Positions 8,428 to 17,569 of a DNA stretch of 64,000 nucleotides are shown here, one piece after another. The notes under the pieces are model-generated. The model did not search any database. It was not told where the DNA came from and was given only the letters and a program-made list of their open reading frames with translations. Made by a program: the position numbers and the translations under genes. This DNA is from Stieleria marina. Its GTDB lineage: Bacteria; Planctomycetota; Planctomycetia; Pirellulales; Pirellulaceae. Within the stretch, counting starts at the first letter, position 1, and the number at the start of each line of letters is the position of its first letter. Where the stretch lies: NCBI GenBank assembly GCA_007741555.1, contig CP036526.1, positions 5,332,001-5,396,000 on the forward strand. The letters run 5' to 3'.

Positions 8428-11400
8428 TTAAGCGTTTTGTGCGTTCTGCTCTTCGTTATCAAGCGTTTCGATGCGGTTCTGCATCACCTCTTCTAGCGAT
8501 TCTTCATCGCCCGTTCCTCCCAATCCTTGCATCACCAGCAGCGGGTCCAGCGATTTCCAAGCCGGCATCTGGGCCAGCAGACCTGACGCGAGGAATCCGG
8601 TGCGAAGTGCCAGCGTGACCAATCCGACGGTAAAGCTCGACGCGGCTGCTCCTGCCGCACCGACGATGATCAAATCACCTTGAATTTGCGATTCAACAAA
8701 CTCCATTTGCTCATCCAGTTCGTTCCACATCAGTCCCGGTGCGATCATCAAAGCATGATCCGCGTTAATGACCGACGCGATCGTTCGGCCCAAACTTGAC
8801 TTCATAACGTCGTTGGTCACATCGCCGGATCCCTCGGACCGCTGCGATTCCGCGTGGAAGGAATCAAACTGCTGTGAAACGGCGTCCAGAATGGATCCGT
8901 CGGCGGAGTGCTGTTGCCCAAAACCGGTTTCGTCCGCGCCCAAAGTTTCGATGGGTAGCGGAGCCGGCCGACGATCACGCGTTTCTTCGTCGTCATTGCC
9001 ACCATCCCCCACGAACTCGCCGCTGTTGCTCTTCAGCCCCAACTCTTGGTCACCATCTTCTTCGTCAGAATCGTCGTCGTTGTCTTTGTCCGTCCGCTCG
9101 GATTCGGTGTCAGCATCGGTGTCGACCGACGTTGGCAGCGGCGCGACAAACGTCACTTCGATCGTCACCGTCGTCAAATCACTCGCAAGGCTCCCGTCGG
9201 TCGCTTCGTACACAAAGACATCCGTCCCCACAAAACCGTCCGCGGGGGTGTACGTGAAAGTTCCGTCCGCAGCCAGCACCAATGTGCCATTGGATGTGCT
9301 GACCAATTCGACCGCCGTCATCGCATCTGACTCGGGGTCGATATCGTTCGCCAGCACACTTGTCCCGTTAAGTGTTTCACCAGCACGAATTCGATAAGAG
9401 TCACTCACCGAAACCGGAGACTCATTGACGTTGCCAACTGTGATGGTGAACGTTTCAGTGTATTGTTCGCCTAGTCCTAGCTGGTCCGTCACCGTGACCA
9501 GAAGATCAACGGTCGGTTCGGAGTCTGCGTCCAAAAACTGCCCCGCTTTGAGTTGCAGCTGGTTGCCGACCACTTCAAAACGCGAATCATCGACCTGCCA
9601 AACGTGCGTGTCTCCCGCATCTTGGTCCATCGCCGTCAGCGTTCCAATCGCAGCGCCCGCGTCGTTTTCGGTGACGGCCTGATTGCTTAGATCGATATCC
9701 GTTGGAGCATCGTTTTCATCGGTTACCGTAATCGAAATACTTTGTGAATCATCGGGATTGGCTCCCACTGCCGAATCGTCAACGTTGACCGTCACGTCCA
9801 GCGAAGGGTTGCCTTCAAAATCCAGCGTCACACCTTGCCGAAGGTGCAACTCGGTGCCGGATGCCTTGATCTCAAACATGGCCGCGTCGGCACCCGAAAG
9901 TGACAAATCGTTGGTGCCCTCGGAATCGTCGGTGACCGAAATGTCAGCGACTTTTGTGCTGCTGGTCGTGCTGGCGCCCTCACCAATAGTGGCAGTCACG
10001 TTGGATACCGCGACTGTGGGTGCATCGTTGATCTCGTCGACCGTCACCGTAAACACTTTACTGAACGCAATTCCTGCGCCGGCTTGATCTGTCGCCGTCA
10101 CGTTAAGACTAACAGTAGGCTCGGTGCCTGCATCGAGTGTTTCGCCAGATTTCAATCGGAGCGTTCCACCGACGATCTCGAACCGAATATCGTCGACGGT
10201 CCAAGCGTGCGTGTCCGCAGCGTCGGGGTCAGAAGCCTCCAGCGTCCCAATCGCAGCGCCGTCATCATGTTCGCTGACACTGCTGTTAGACAGTGTGATG
10301 TCAGTCGGAGATTCATTGACGTTGTCGACCGTGATCGTGAAGGCTTCGTCGTATGCGATGCCCGTGCCGCCTTGATCCGTCGCCGTAATCGTCAAGCTAA
10401 CGGTCGCTTCGCTTTCCCTGTCCAGAGTCTCTCCGGCTTTCAGTTTCAGCGTCGTGCCGACAATCTCGAAACGGGTATCGCTCACACTCCATATATGCGT
10501 GTCTCCTGAATCGGGATCAACGGCGCCTACCGTGCCGATCGTTGCGCCGTCGTCGTTTTCGTCGACGCTACTGCTGGAGAGTGTGATATCCGTCGGGGAT
10601 TCGTTGATGTTGTCGACCGTGATCGTAAAGACTTCATCGTATGCAATGCCTGTGCCGCCTTGATCCGTGGCCGTAATCGTCAAGCTGACGGTTGCTTCGC
10701 TTTCCTTGTCCAGAGTCTCTCCGGTTTTCAGTTTGAGCGTCGTGCCGACGATCTCGAAACGCGAATCGCTCACGCTCCAGGCGTGCGTGTCACCGGCATC
10801 CGGTTCAACGACGCCTACCGTACCGATTGTCGCGCCGTCGTCGTTTTCGTCGACGCTACTGTTGGTGAGTGTGATATCCGTCGGGGTTTCATTGACGTTG
10901 TCGACCGTAATCGTGAAGGCTTCGTCGTATGCGATGCCCGTGCCGGCTTGATCCGTCGCCGTAATCGTCAAGCTAACGGTCGCTTCGCTTTCCCTGTCCA
11001 GAGTCTCTCCGGCTTTCAGTTTCAGCGTGGTGCCAACTACCTCAAACCGTGAATCGCTCACACTCCATGTATGCGTGTCTCCTGAATCGGGATCGACTGC
11101 GCCTACCGTGCCGATCGTTGCGCCGTCGGCGTTTTCACTCAGACTGGCATTGCTGAGTGTGATGTCGGTCGGAGCATCATTGGTTGCATTGACGGTGATT
11201 GTCACGGTTGTCAGAGCCGAATCGCTCGCTCCGTCGTTTGCCCTGTACACAAACGTGTCTTCACCAGAAAAATTATTGGTAGCGGTGTACGTGAACGAGC
11301 CGTCCGAAGCCAAATTGAACGCTTGGGAATTGCTGGGGCCAGACACTAATGTCGCAGTCAGGGTGTTTCCATCAAGATCGACATCGTTGCCAAGAACTCC

Positions 11401-14400
11401 GGCTTTGGATTGTTCGAAACCCACGGTCGTGAACCCACCTGCCGATGCCAAGTATTGCGCGGCCACCCAATCCGCCGAACGCGATCCTGTTGAGATACGC
11501 ACTTCATCGATGGAGCCGTTGAATGTGCGGTTTGTGCCCGCTGCATAGTTGCCGATTGCCAGATCGATGCCTGCGTCGGAAACCATCGCGCCACTGGGCA
11601 CCGATGACTGCGTCAAATTTTTTGCGACGCCGTTAACATAAATGGTCGGTGCAACCGTGGGATTGCTGCTGTCGTAGACGACAGTGACTTGCTGCCACTG
11701 ATTCAGCGTGATCGAAAAATCTTCGACTCTCCAACGACCGGCCGAGGATCCAAACCCGTGTTCAAAGATCAACGATTCGTCGCCGTCTTCGACTTGTAGG
11801 CTCCAACCACCGGGACTTGGTGTTGTACCACTCGATTTATCCAAAATCCTGCCGAGGCCGTTTTCGCCCCAGTCCGTGGGATTGATCCAAACCGATATCG
11901 TCCCGCCACCGTCGAAGGTGTTGTCTAGCGAAGCATTCGATCCCAATGTGACAACATCGCTGACTCCGTCAAATCGCTGGGCATCTCCAAACTGCCCAGT
12001 GGTATTGGTCGATCCGGAGTTGGAACCATCGTTGCTATTGTCAGTACTATCGAGTTCATCGTCATGCAAATGATAGACCGCGTCATATCCGGCCGACCAA
12101 ACACCACTGGCGTCCTGACTGTCGACCGCCGCTGCATTTCCGTAATACATCCAGACGAAGTCGGTCGATGACCCTTGGTCAATTTGCGGCACGTTGACCC
12201 ACACGTAGGACGTGCCAGATTCGTTCCAAAGCTCGATGTCATGAGCAAGTAGATTCCCGTCACCATCAACAAAACGAAGATCTTCGCCACCATCTTTGGT
12301 TTTGGTGTAGTCGATGTTCGAAGCCTCCAATGACACCAGAACCGGGAATCCAGCTAGGTTTTCTGACTGCCCTTGATTGTCAAACGAAAGCGTCCGTCGA
12401 TAACTCCAATCGCCATCGAACCAAGTGTCGTTGGAATCGAGAGTCGTGTCTTCATCAACTGTGTAGAGGTCGTCTACGGATACCGGCGTACTGTTCGCAG
12501 GCGCCGAGAGAGCTACTTGATGCCCCGGCTGAAACGTCAAGAAGCGGTTTTCGGTGATCGCTGCGTTGCTTACATAGTCATCGACGAAAACCGCGGTTCC
12601 CCCTGAAACGTCGTATCGCCGAATCACATCACTATTTTCGCTACCGACATACATCAAACCATCGGGACCAAAGGAGAGTCCGACCGGTCCATCAAGCCCG
12701 CCACCACTGATGTAAGCTCCCGCACCATCGACATTCGCTCCAGCGGAATCAAACCGGTAAACGCTGTCGTTGTTGTACGAAGCGACGTAGAGATATCCAT
12801 TGGGACCAAACGCCATGAACTCAGGTCCGTTTAGCAATCCGGATTCGACAAAGTTCCCTGCCGGATCGACCGTGCCGGTGGAGGCATCAAAGCGTTGGAT
12901 GGTTCCGCTGCCATGATTGCTGACGTACAAGAAGCCATCGGAGTGAAACAGTAAATCAATCGGCCCGCTCAAACCGGATATAAACGCGCTACCGGCAGCA
13001 TCGACTCTGGCTCCCGTTGATCCGTCATATCGGTGAATCTCGCCATTCGCGTAACTGGCGACATATAAGTTTCCGTCCGGGCCAAATGCCAAACCACCGA
13101 CTTGGTCGAGATCGGTATCGCTTACGAATGTCCCCAAGGCCGTGCCATCGACTGGGTCGAATTTCTCAATCGTGTTGGTTCCAAACGAACCCACGTAGAG
13201 CATGCCGTCGGGCCCGACGACTGCTTCACCGGGGTCATTCAACTGGACGCCGCCGAACACCGAACCCGATGCAACTTCATAGTTGCCTGTCGTCGGATCA
13301 ATCCGATACACCGCATCATTGGGGTTGCCGGCAGAACTGGTCACAAACGATTGCGTCTGATGAAAAGTTCCCTCTTCGTTGATCGCCGAAACCAACACGT
13401 TGACGGTCTGTCCCGCGCCACCGCTGTAGATGTGTTCCGCCGAGGATACAGCACCATAAGTCGTTGTCGTGCCATCGCCCCAGTTCACAATCCAGCCACT
13501 GATCGAGTCGTCACCCGCATCGGTCGCCGAGAGATTCAATGTGTACGCACTGCCGACAGTTGCTGCACCGGAACCCGTCACCACGATATCTGGAGCGACA
13601 TCGACAACGGTCAGGCTAACCGTCGTGTCGGTAGTTTGTCCGTTATCGTCGGTGACCCGCAGTCCGATGACGTGGACACCATCATCGTCGATGCCAAAGG
13701 ATTGGAGCGTCGTCCAACTAACATTGGGTGCTACCCCCACTGCTTCCCCCGGCTCGCCAAAATTACCGTCGTTATCCAAGTCCCACTCATACGAGGCGAT
13801 CGTCCCGTCAGAATCGCTTGACCCACTGGCATCAAGGTCCAGATCATCTCCTTCGCCGATGCTGTAGGGTCCGCCAGCAACTGCAGTGGGCGCTTGATTC
13901 ACTGCCGCAGCGATCGTCAGCGTTGTCGTGCCTAGGTTGCTATCGACATATCCATCATTGGCAACGAATGTGATGGTGCGTGTCGTGCCAGTCGCAGGGA
14001 AAGCATCATTGTCGTAGGTGATCGACCGCAGCACTTGTTGGTAGTTGGCGATCGTGTCGTTTCCAGTCAGCGTCAACTCGCCGGCGCTGTAGCTGGCGGT
14101 GATGTTGGTCCCCGTTGTATCGGACGCAAGCTGTTCGTCTCCACCATCCTGGCGATCCGTGATGGTTACTACCAACGATTCCAGATGCGTGCTATCGGAA
14201 TCAGAAATGGTTGCGTCGGAGTCGGCGATCAGGACGGGGGCTCCGCCGTCGGTAAAGGACACCGCAAAATCACCGCCACCAACTCCCGAACTGTCGTTGG
14301 CATCCAAATCGATGACTGGCGATTCGAAATGAAACTGGCGAGCAAACACACCACTGGGGTCCACTTGTCCGGCTTGGTTACCATCACCGCTCCAGACGAC

Positions 14401-17301
14401 CACAAAGTTCTCCATGTCAATCATTGCGACCGACGCCATTTGCTGGTCCGAACCACTTGTTGCATTGACTTGCACCGCATCGGTCAGGGCACCTGCATCT
14501 GCGTCATAGCTTCGGACTTTGACGGAGCTACCGCTACCGTCGCCATCATCGTCACCATGATAGACAACGACGAATTTGCCATCGGAATCCATGGCGATCG
14601 AAGGCGACGTATTGTCCGAACTGAACGACTGGTCGCTGACTTCAAAGAAAGTGTGACGTTCAGTCCCATCGTGGTTGTAGGCCTTGCCCCACACTCCGGC
14701 GCCAACGCCGCCAAAGGCTCCATTGGTTCGGTACACGACCACACTCCGGCCCGTCGAATCGATCTCGACATCCGGATTGGAGGCTGCCGCAAGATTGTTG
14801 TCCACCCTGACGTCGTCATGCGTCGGGCTGCCGGTCGCATCAAAATGCCGAATGTAGATTTCGCCAAGGGATTCCCAAGCGACTACAAATTGGCCCGCTT
14901 CATTCATCGCCACAGAAGGCTCGGCTTCATCGTCCAGATCGTCGCGATTGACAAGCACTTCGACCGCATCGACTGCAATCCCGTCCCGATCAAATCGACG
15001 ATAGAAAACGCCACCGTTGTCGCCCGTACCGTTGCCTGCCCAGACGATGATAAAGTCACCGGCGCTATCAACCGCAATACTGGAATTAGCCTGTTCACTG
15101 GCGGTGGTCGTGTTGACGACAAACTCGTCGTCAAGGGCAACCCCATTGGCACCGAAACGCCGCGCGTAAACATCCAGCGGCACATTAACGGCATTTGTCT
15201 GAGTCCACGTGACTACAAAACTGCCGTCGTCGGCTGAATCAACGCGAGCCCATTTCTGATGATTCACGGTCGATTGCGCGACTTGAATTTCGCCCGTCAG
15301 AGCGTTTCCAGCCGAATCAAACCGTCGTGCATAGACTCCCCAGCCGTCTGAATCTTGATTCAGACTCGACCACACGATGGTGTAGGAACCATCGGCCGCG
15401 ATGGCGACTGCCTGCTGGCTGCCGCGATTAGCTGCACTCGTTTCTTGGGTGTTCGCGGTCGTTTGATTGACACGAAACTCCGGCACCGAAGTCAATGTCG
15501 CTTGAAGCTCAAACGCACCTATGTCGGGCGCTGCGTTTCGTGAAATCCCGCGAGCATCCGTGGCAGGACCGCCTGTCGTTCCGGCGTTGATCGCAGCGCT
15601 TCCGGTCAACAAAGCGTGCGTGTAGAATTGCCCCCCGTTGTCGGTCAGCAAACCTAGGTTCGCGGAAACTCCCGTCAAGTCGCTCCCAAATCCTGTCGCT
15701 TCACCGACCGTTTCGATTAAGTTAAATCCATCCGACGCAAAGTCGCCTAGCACGTCGTTATTGGCAGAGGTCGCTGTATTGCCCGCGATCAAGGTATTGG
15801 ACAAATTGACGGTTCCACTGTCATTGAAAATCCCGCCAGCTTCTGCCGCATGATTCAATGTCAGAGTCGAGTTGACAATGGTGATTGCGCTGTCTGTCCA
15901 AATCGCCCCTCCATCAGAGATCGCACTGTTACCGCTGAACGTAACGTTGGTCAGAGATCCTCCATTGGAATCATGAAAGTGGATTGCTCCGCCGTCGGCG
16001 GAGGCATGGTTTGCGTCGAATAACACGCGATTCAAATTGGCCGCTCCATGCACATGAATCGCGCCGCCTTTGTCGCTCGTATTGCCTGTCAATCTCGCGT
16101 CAGTCAAATTCAACGTGCTATCGTTGTCGACGAAGATGCCGCCGCCATTGTTTTCGTGGCCGGCCTGGATCGTTAACATCGAAATATTGACGACGCTGGT
16201 GTTTTGCAAGTGAAAGATTCGCTTGCCGAGCCCGTTTCCGTTGATAATGGTTGACCCCGCCCCCAAGCCTTCGATAGTCAAGTCGTCGCTGATATCTAAC
16301 GTGTCAAGCTGTAATGCAAAGGTCCCCGCACCGATCGAGTGAAGGTCGATCGTGTCTCCCGCCGAAGCCATGCCGATCGCTTCTCGGAGCGATACTAAAC
16401 CGGTACCGTTGTCTTCGTCATCAAATGTCGTGACGGAAATGGTCGCCAGTTTACCCAGCCACTCTTCGGTGAACTGGCTGCTGAAAACCGTTGCGGTGTC
16501 AATTGAGCCGGTGCTGTACTCCAGTTCCCAGTTTGCTTCGTACTTTGCGTGCCCCGTGTCATCGGTGCTCGCTGCCACATCGGCTCCGGTCAAAACACTG
16601 ATCGAATCAATGAAACCTTGACCGCTGGAGTCGCTTGCTAGGTCACAGCCATAAAACAGAACATCGGCGTCGGATGTGAGTGAGTTTTGCCAAGCAGCGA
16701 TCTGGCCCGCGTAGCCCGGTAGATTAGATTCGCCCAGCCAAGTGTTGCCCAAACGCACCGCCCCATTTTCGGCATGCGAAACAATGTGAAGCGAATCGAT
16801 GTCTTGGTGAGACTCCAAGATAGCCGAGATCTGATCCACTCCATCGACGTCAGGCCCCAAAACAAAAACAGCGCTGTCAGGCCGAGAATGACTAAGGTCG
16901 TCCAGTAGCTGCTGAAGGTCGGGGACTTTCGAATCGATGACGACCAAGTCACGTGTCGTTTGAGTTTGATCTGTCGTAGTAGTGGAACTGGACGAAGATT
17001 CTTGCGTTTCGATTTCCGCTTGCTCGACCATGACAGGGTTTTGGCTATCGCCCATCAACAAACTGGGGTCGATCGGCGTCGCGCTGAATAGGATCCGAGG
17101 CTCCAATTGCGACATTTGGGTGCCGCGAACTTCGCGCACCGTCTCCCTCCCCGAAAATTCGGGACCATTGACGCAGCTCCAGCCTTTGTCGACCACCAAA
17201 CGGAGGCGCTGCCAGTAATCTTCCAAGCCGTTTCTCATTGATTGAAGCACTACGTGAATCATGATTCTGGGCCGATCACGCAACGACGCGCAACGGACCA
17301 T
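8428..17301 (-). CDS. Giant LEPR-XLL / DUF4347 / LamG / cadherin-repeat surface protein
   Basis: A 2957-residue extracellular protein, probably an adhesin. From the N terminus: a short leader with LEPRILFSA at 66-74 (the LEPR-XLL motif of large planctomycete proteins); DUF4347 at about 119-285 (LHIVSHAENGAVRLG, DADVLFYGCDLA); a parallel beta-helix part with a closing DIGAFELQ (about 290-600); repeats of the type DGSFVVTW...RRF (about 605-990); PKD domain (about 1140-1240); NHL-like beta-propeller (about 1335-1600); DUF2341 plus LamG (about 1620-1960); cadherin-like repeats (about 2000-2700); an Asp/Glu-rich linker (about 2720-2800). Near the C terminus a hydrophobic segment (2877-2911) is followed by MPAWKSLDPLLVM (from 2912) and an acidic tail. 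There is no ordinary signal peptide. The gene is divergent from the TolC/SecA-like/HlyD/M50 cluster, which probably exports it. Confidence 0.9.
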   Translation of the reverse strand: MVRCASLRDRPRIMIHVVLQSMRNGLEDYWQRLRLVVDKGWSCVNGPEFSGRETVREVRGTQMSQLEPRILFSATPIDPSLLMGDSQNPVMVEQAEIETQESSSSSTTTTDQTQTTRDLVVIDSKVPDLQQLLDDLSHSRPDSAVFVLGPDVDGVDQISAILESHQDIDSLHIVSHAENGAVRLGNTWLGESNLPGYAGQIAAWQNSLTSDADVLFYGCDLASDSSGQGFIDSISVLTGADVAASTDDTGHAKYEANWELEYSTGSIDTATVFSSQFTEEWLGKLATISVTTFDDEDNGTGLVSLREAIGMASAGDTIDLHSIGAGTFALQLDTLDISDDLTIEGLGAGSTIINGNGLGKRIFHLQNTSVVNISMLTIQAGHENNGGGIFVDNDSTLNLTDARLTGNTSDKGGAIHVHGAANLNRVLFDANHASADGGAIHFHDSNGGSLTNVTFSGNSAISDGGAIWTDSAITIVNSTLTLNHAAEAGGIFNDSGTVNLSNTLIAGNTATSANNDVLGDFASDGFNLIETVGEATGFGSDLTGVSANLGLLTDNGGQFYTHALLTGSAAINAGTTGGPATDARGISRNAAPDIGAFELQATLTSVPEFRVNQTTANTQETSAANRGSQQAVAIAADGSYTIVWSSLNQDSDGWGVYARRFDSAGNALTGEIQVAQSTVNHQKWARVDSADDGSFVVTWTQTNAVNVPLDVYARRFGANGVALDDEFVVNTTTASEQANSSIAVDSAGDFIIVWAGNGTGDNGGVFYRRFDRDGIAVDAVEVLVNRDDLDDEAEPSVAMNEAGQFVVAWESLGEIYIRHFDATGSPTHDDVRVDNNLAAASNPDVEIDSTGRSVVVYRTNGAFGGVGAGVWGKAYNHDGTERHTFFEVSDQSFSSDNTSPSIAMDSDGKFVVVYHGDDDGDGSGSSVKVRSYDADAGALTDAVQVNATSGSDQQMASVAMIDMENFVVVWSGDGNQAGQVDPSGVFARQFHFESPVIDLDANDSSGVGGGDFAVSFTDGGAPVLIADSDATISDSDSTHLESLVVTITDRQDGGDEQLASDTTGTNITASYSAGELTLTGNDTIANYQQVLRSITYDNDAFPATGTTRTITFVANDGYVDSNLGTTTLTIAAAVNQAPTAVAGGPYSIGEGDDLDLDASGSSDSDGTIASYEWDLDNDGNFGEPGEAVGVAPNVSWTTLQSFGIDDDGVHVIGLRVTDDNGQTTDTTVSLTVVDVAPDIVVTGSGAATVGSAYTLNLSATDAGDDSISGWIVNWGDGTTTTYGAVSSAEHIYSGGAGQTVNVLVSAINEEGTFHQTQSFVTSSAGNPNDAVYRIDPTTGNYEVASGSVFGGVQLNDPGEAVVGPDGMLYVGSFGTNTIEKFDPVDGTALGTFVSDTDLDQVGGLAFGPDGNLYVASYANGEIHRYDGSTGARVDAAGSAFISGLSGPIDLLFHSDGFLYVSNHGSGTIQRFDASTGTVDPAGNFVESGLLNGPEFMAFGPNGYLYVASYNNDSVYRFDSAGANVDGAGAYISGGGLDGPVGLSFGPDGLMYVGSENSDVIRRYDVSGGTAVFVDDYVSNAAITENRFLTFQPGHQVALSAPANSTPVSVDDLYTVDEDTTLDSNDTWFDGDWSYRRTLSFDNQGQSENLAGFPVLVSLEASNIDYTKTKDGGEDLRFVDGDGNLLAHDIELWNESGTSYVWVNVPQIDQGSSTDFVWMYYGNAAAVDSQDASGVWSAGYDAVYHLHDDELDSTDNSNDGSNSGSTNTTGQFGDAQRFDGVSDVVTLGSNASLDNTFDGGGTISVWINPTDWGENGLGRILDKSSGTTPSPGGWSLQVEDGDESLIFEHGFGSSAGRWRVEDFSITLNQWQQVTVVYDSSNPTVAPTIYVNGVAKNLTQSSVPSGAMVSDAGIDLAIGNYAAGTNRTFNGSIDEVRISTGSRSADWVAAQYLASAGGFTTVGFEQSKAGVLGNDVDLDGNTLTATLVSGPSNSQAFNLASDGSFTYTATNNFSGEDTFVYRANDGASDSALTTVTITVNATNDAPTDITLSNASLSENADGATIGTVGAVDPDSGDTHTWSVSDSRFEVVGTTLKLKAGETLDRESEATVSLTITATDQAGTGIAYDEAFTITVDNVNETPTDITLTNSSVDENDDGATIGTVGVVEPDAGDTHAWSVSDSRFEIVGTTLKLKTGETLDKESEATVSLTITATDQGGTGIAYDEVFTITVDNINESPTDITLSSSSVDENDDGATIGTVGAVDPDSGDTHIWSVSDTRFEIVGTTLKLKAGETLDRESEATVSLTITATDQGGTGIAYDEAFTITVDNVNESPTDITLSNSSVSEHDDGAAIGTLEASDPDAADTHAWTVDDIRFEIVGGTLRLKSGETLDAGTEPTVSLNVTATDQAGAGIAFSKVFTVTVDEINDAPTVAVSNVTATIGEGASTTSSTKVADISVTDDSEGTNDLSLSGADAAMFEIKASGTELHLRQGVTLDFEGNPSLDVTVNVDDSAVGANPDDSQSISITVTDENDAPTDIDLSNQAVTENDAGAAIGTLTAMDQDAGDTHVWQVDDSRFEVVGNQLQLKAGQFLDADSEPTVDLLVTVTDQLGLGEQYTETFTITVGNVNESPVSVSDSYRIRAGETLNGTSVLANDIDPESDAMTAVELVSTSNGTLVLAADGTFTYTPADGFVGTDVFVYEATDGSLASDLTTVTIEVTFVAPLPTSVDTDADTESERTDKDNDDDSDEEDGDQELGLKSNSGEFVGDGGNDDEETRDRRPAPLPIETLGADETGFGQQHSADGSILDAVSQQFDSFHAESQRSEGSGDVTNDVMKSSLGRTIASVINADHALMIAPGLMWNELDEQMEFVESQIQGDLIIVGAAGAAASSFTVGLVTLALRTGFLASGLLAQMPAWKSLDPLLVMQGLGGTGDEESLEEVMQNRIETLDNEEQNAQNA
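10038..11177 (-). repeat. Four tandem 285-bp cadherin-like repeats in the giant gene
   Basis: Four direct units of 285 bp (95 residues each) lie in frame. Each begins near PTDITLSN and has DENDDGATIGTVG, DSGDTH, RFEIVGTTLKLK and TVSLTITATDQ in order. Spacing is exact: the ITVDN codons recur at about 10320, 10605 and 10890. The middle units are very alike at DNA level, including silent positions, which points to recent duplication or gene conversion. The outermost unit (residues near 2330-2425) is more diverged. The fold is cadherin-like or Calx-beta-like and may bind calcium. Confidence 0.85.
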
Positions 17302-17569
17302 TTGAAATCTACGAGCCAGATTGGACCTGAGCTGTCATAACACTCAGGTAATTCAGGCAAGATTCGGCTGCGGTTCCGATTAGGAGACTGAGCGAACCTT
17401 TGCCTAAGCGAATTTGCGTTCACGTCCCGTTTCGAGGCAATCAGGTAAGCCACCTGTACGGCTTTTGCCGATCGATTTTGATGTAGGTACGGAGACGACG
17501 ATCCGGTTTGTGCGTGATAGCAAACCCAAACACCGTCAATCTCGCATCAATCGTGAAATCAAAAATCGC
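17302..17569. promoter_or_regulatory. Divergent intergenic region between the giant gene and the export cluster
   Basis: This 268-bp stretch separates the ATG of the giant gene (minus) from the preferred ATG of the TolC-like gene (plus), so promoters for both should be here. It holds two short blocks, GATTCGGCTGC at 17361 and TTGCGTTCACGTCCCGT at 17414-17430, that recur in the leader before the rhomboid gene (27281 and 27324-27339). A TTG codon at 17414 is in frame with the TolC-like gene, but the 52 residues it would add look unlike a protein start. Confidence 0.45.

Noticed and set aside
8471-10087. Several open frames on the plus strand across the giant gene
   Set aside because: They mirror the repeats of the giant gene on the opposite strand, are Ser/Val-rich without domains, and have no own starts or spacing that fit genes.
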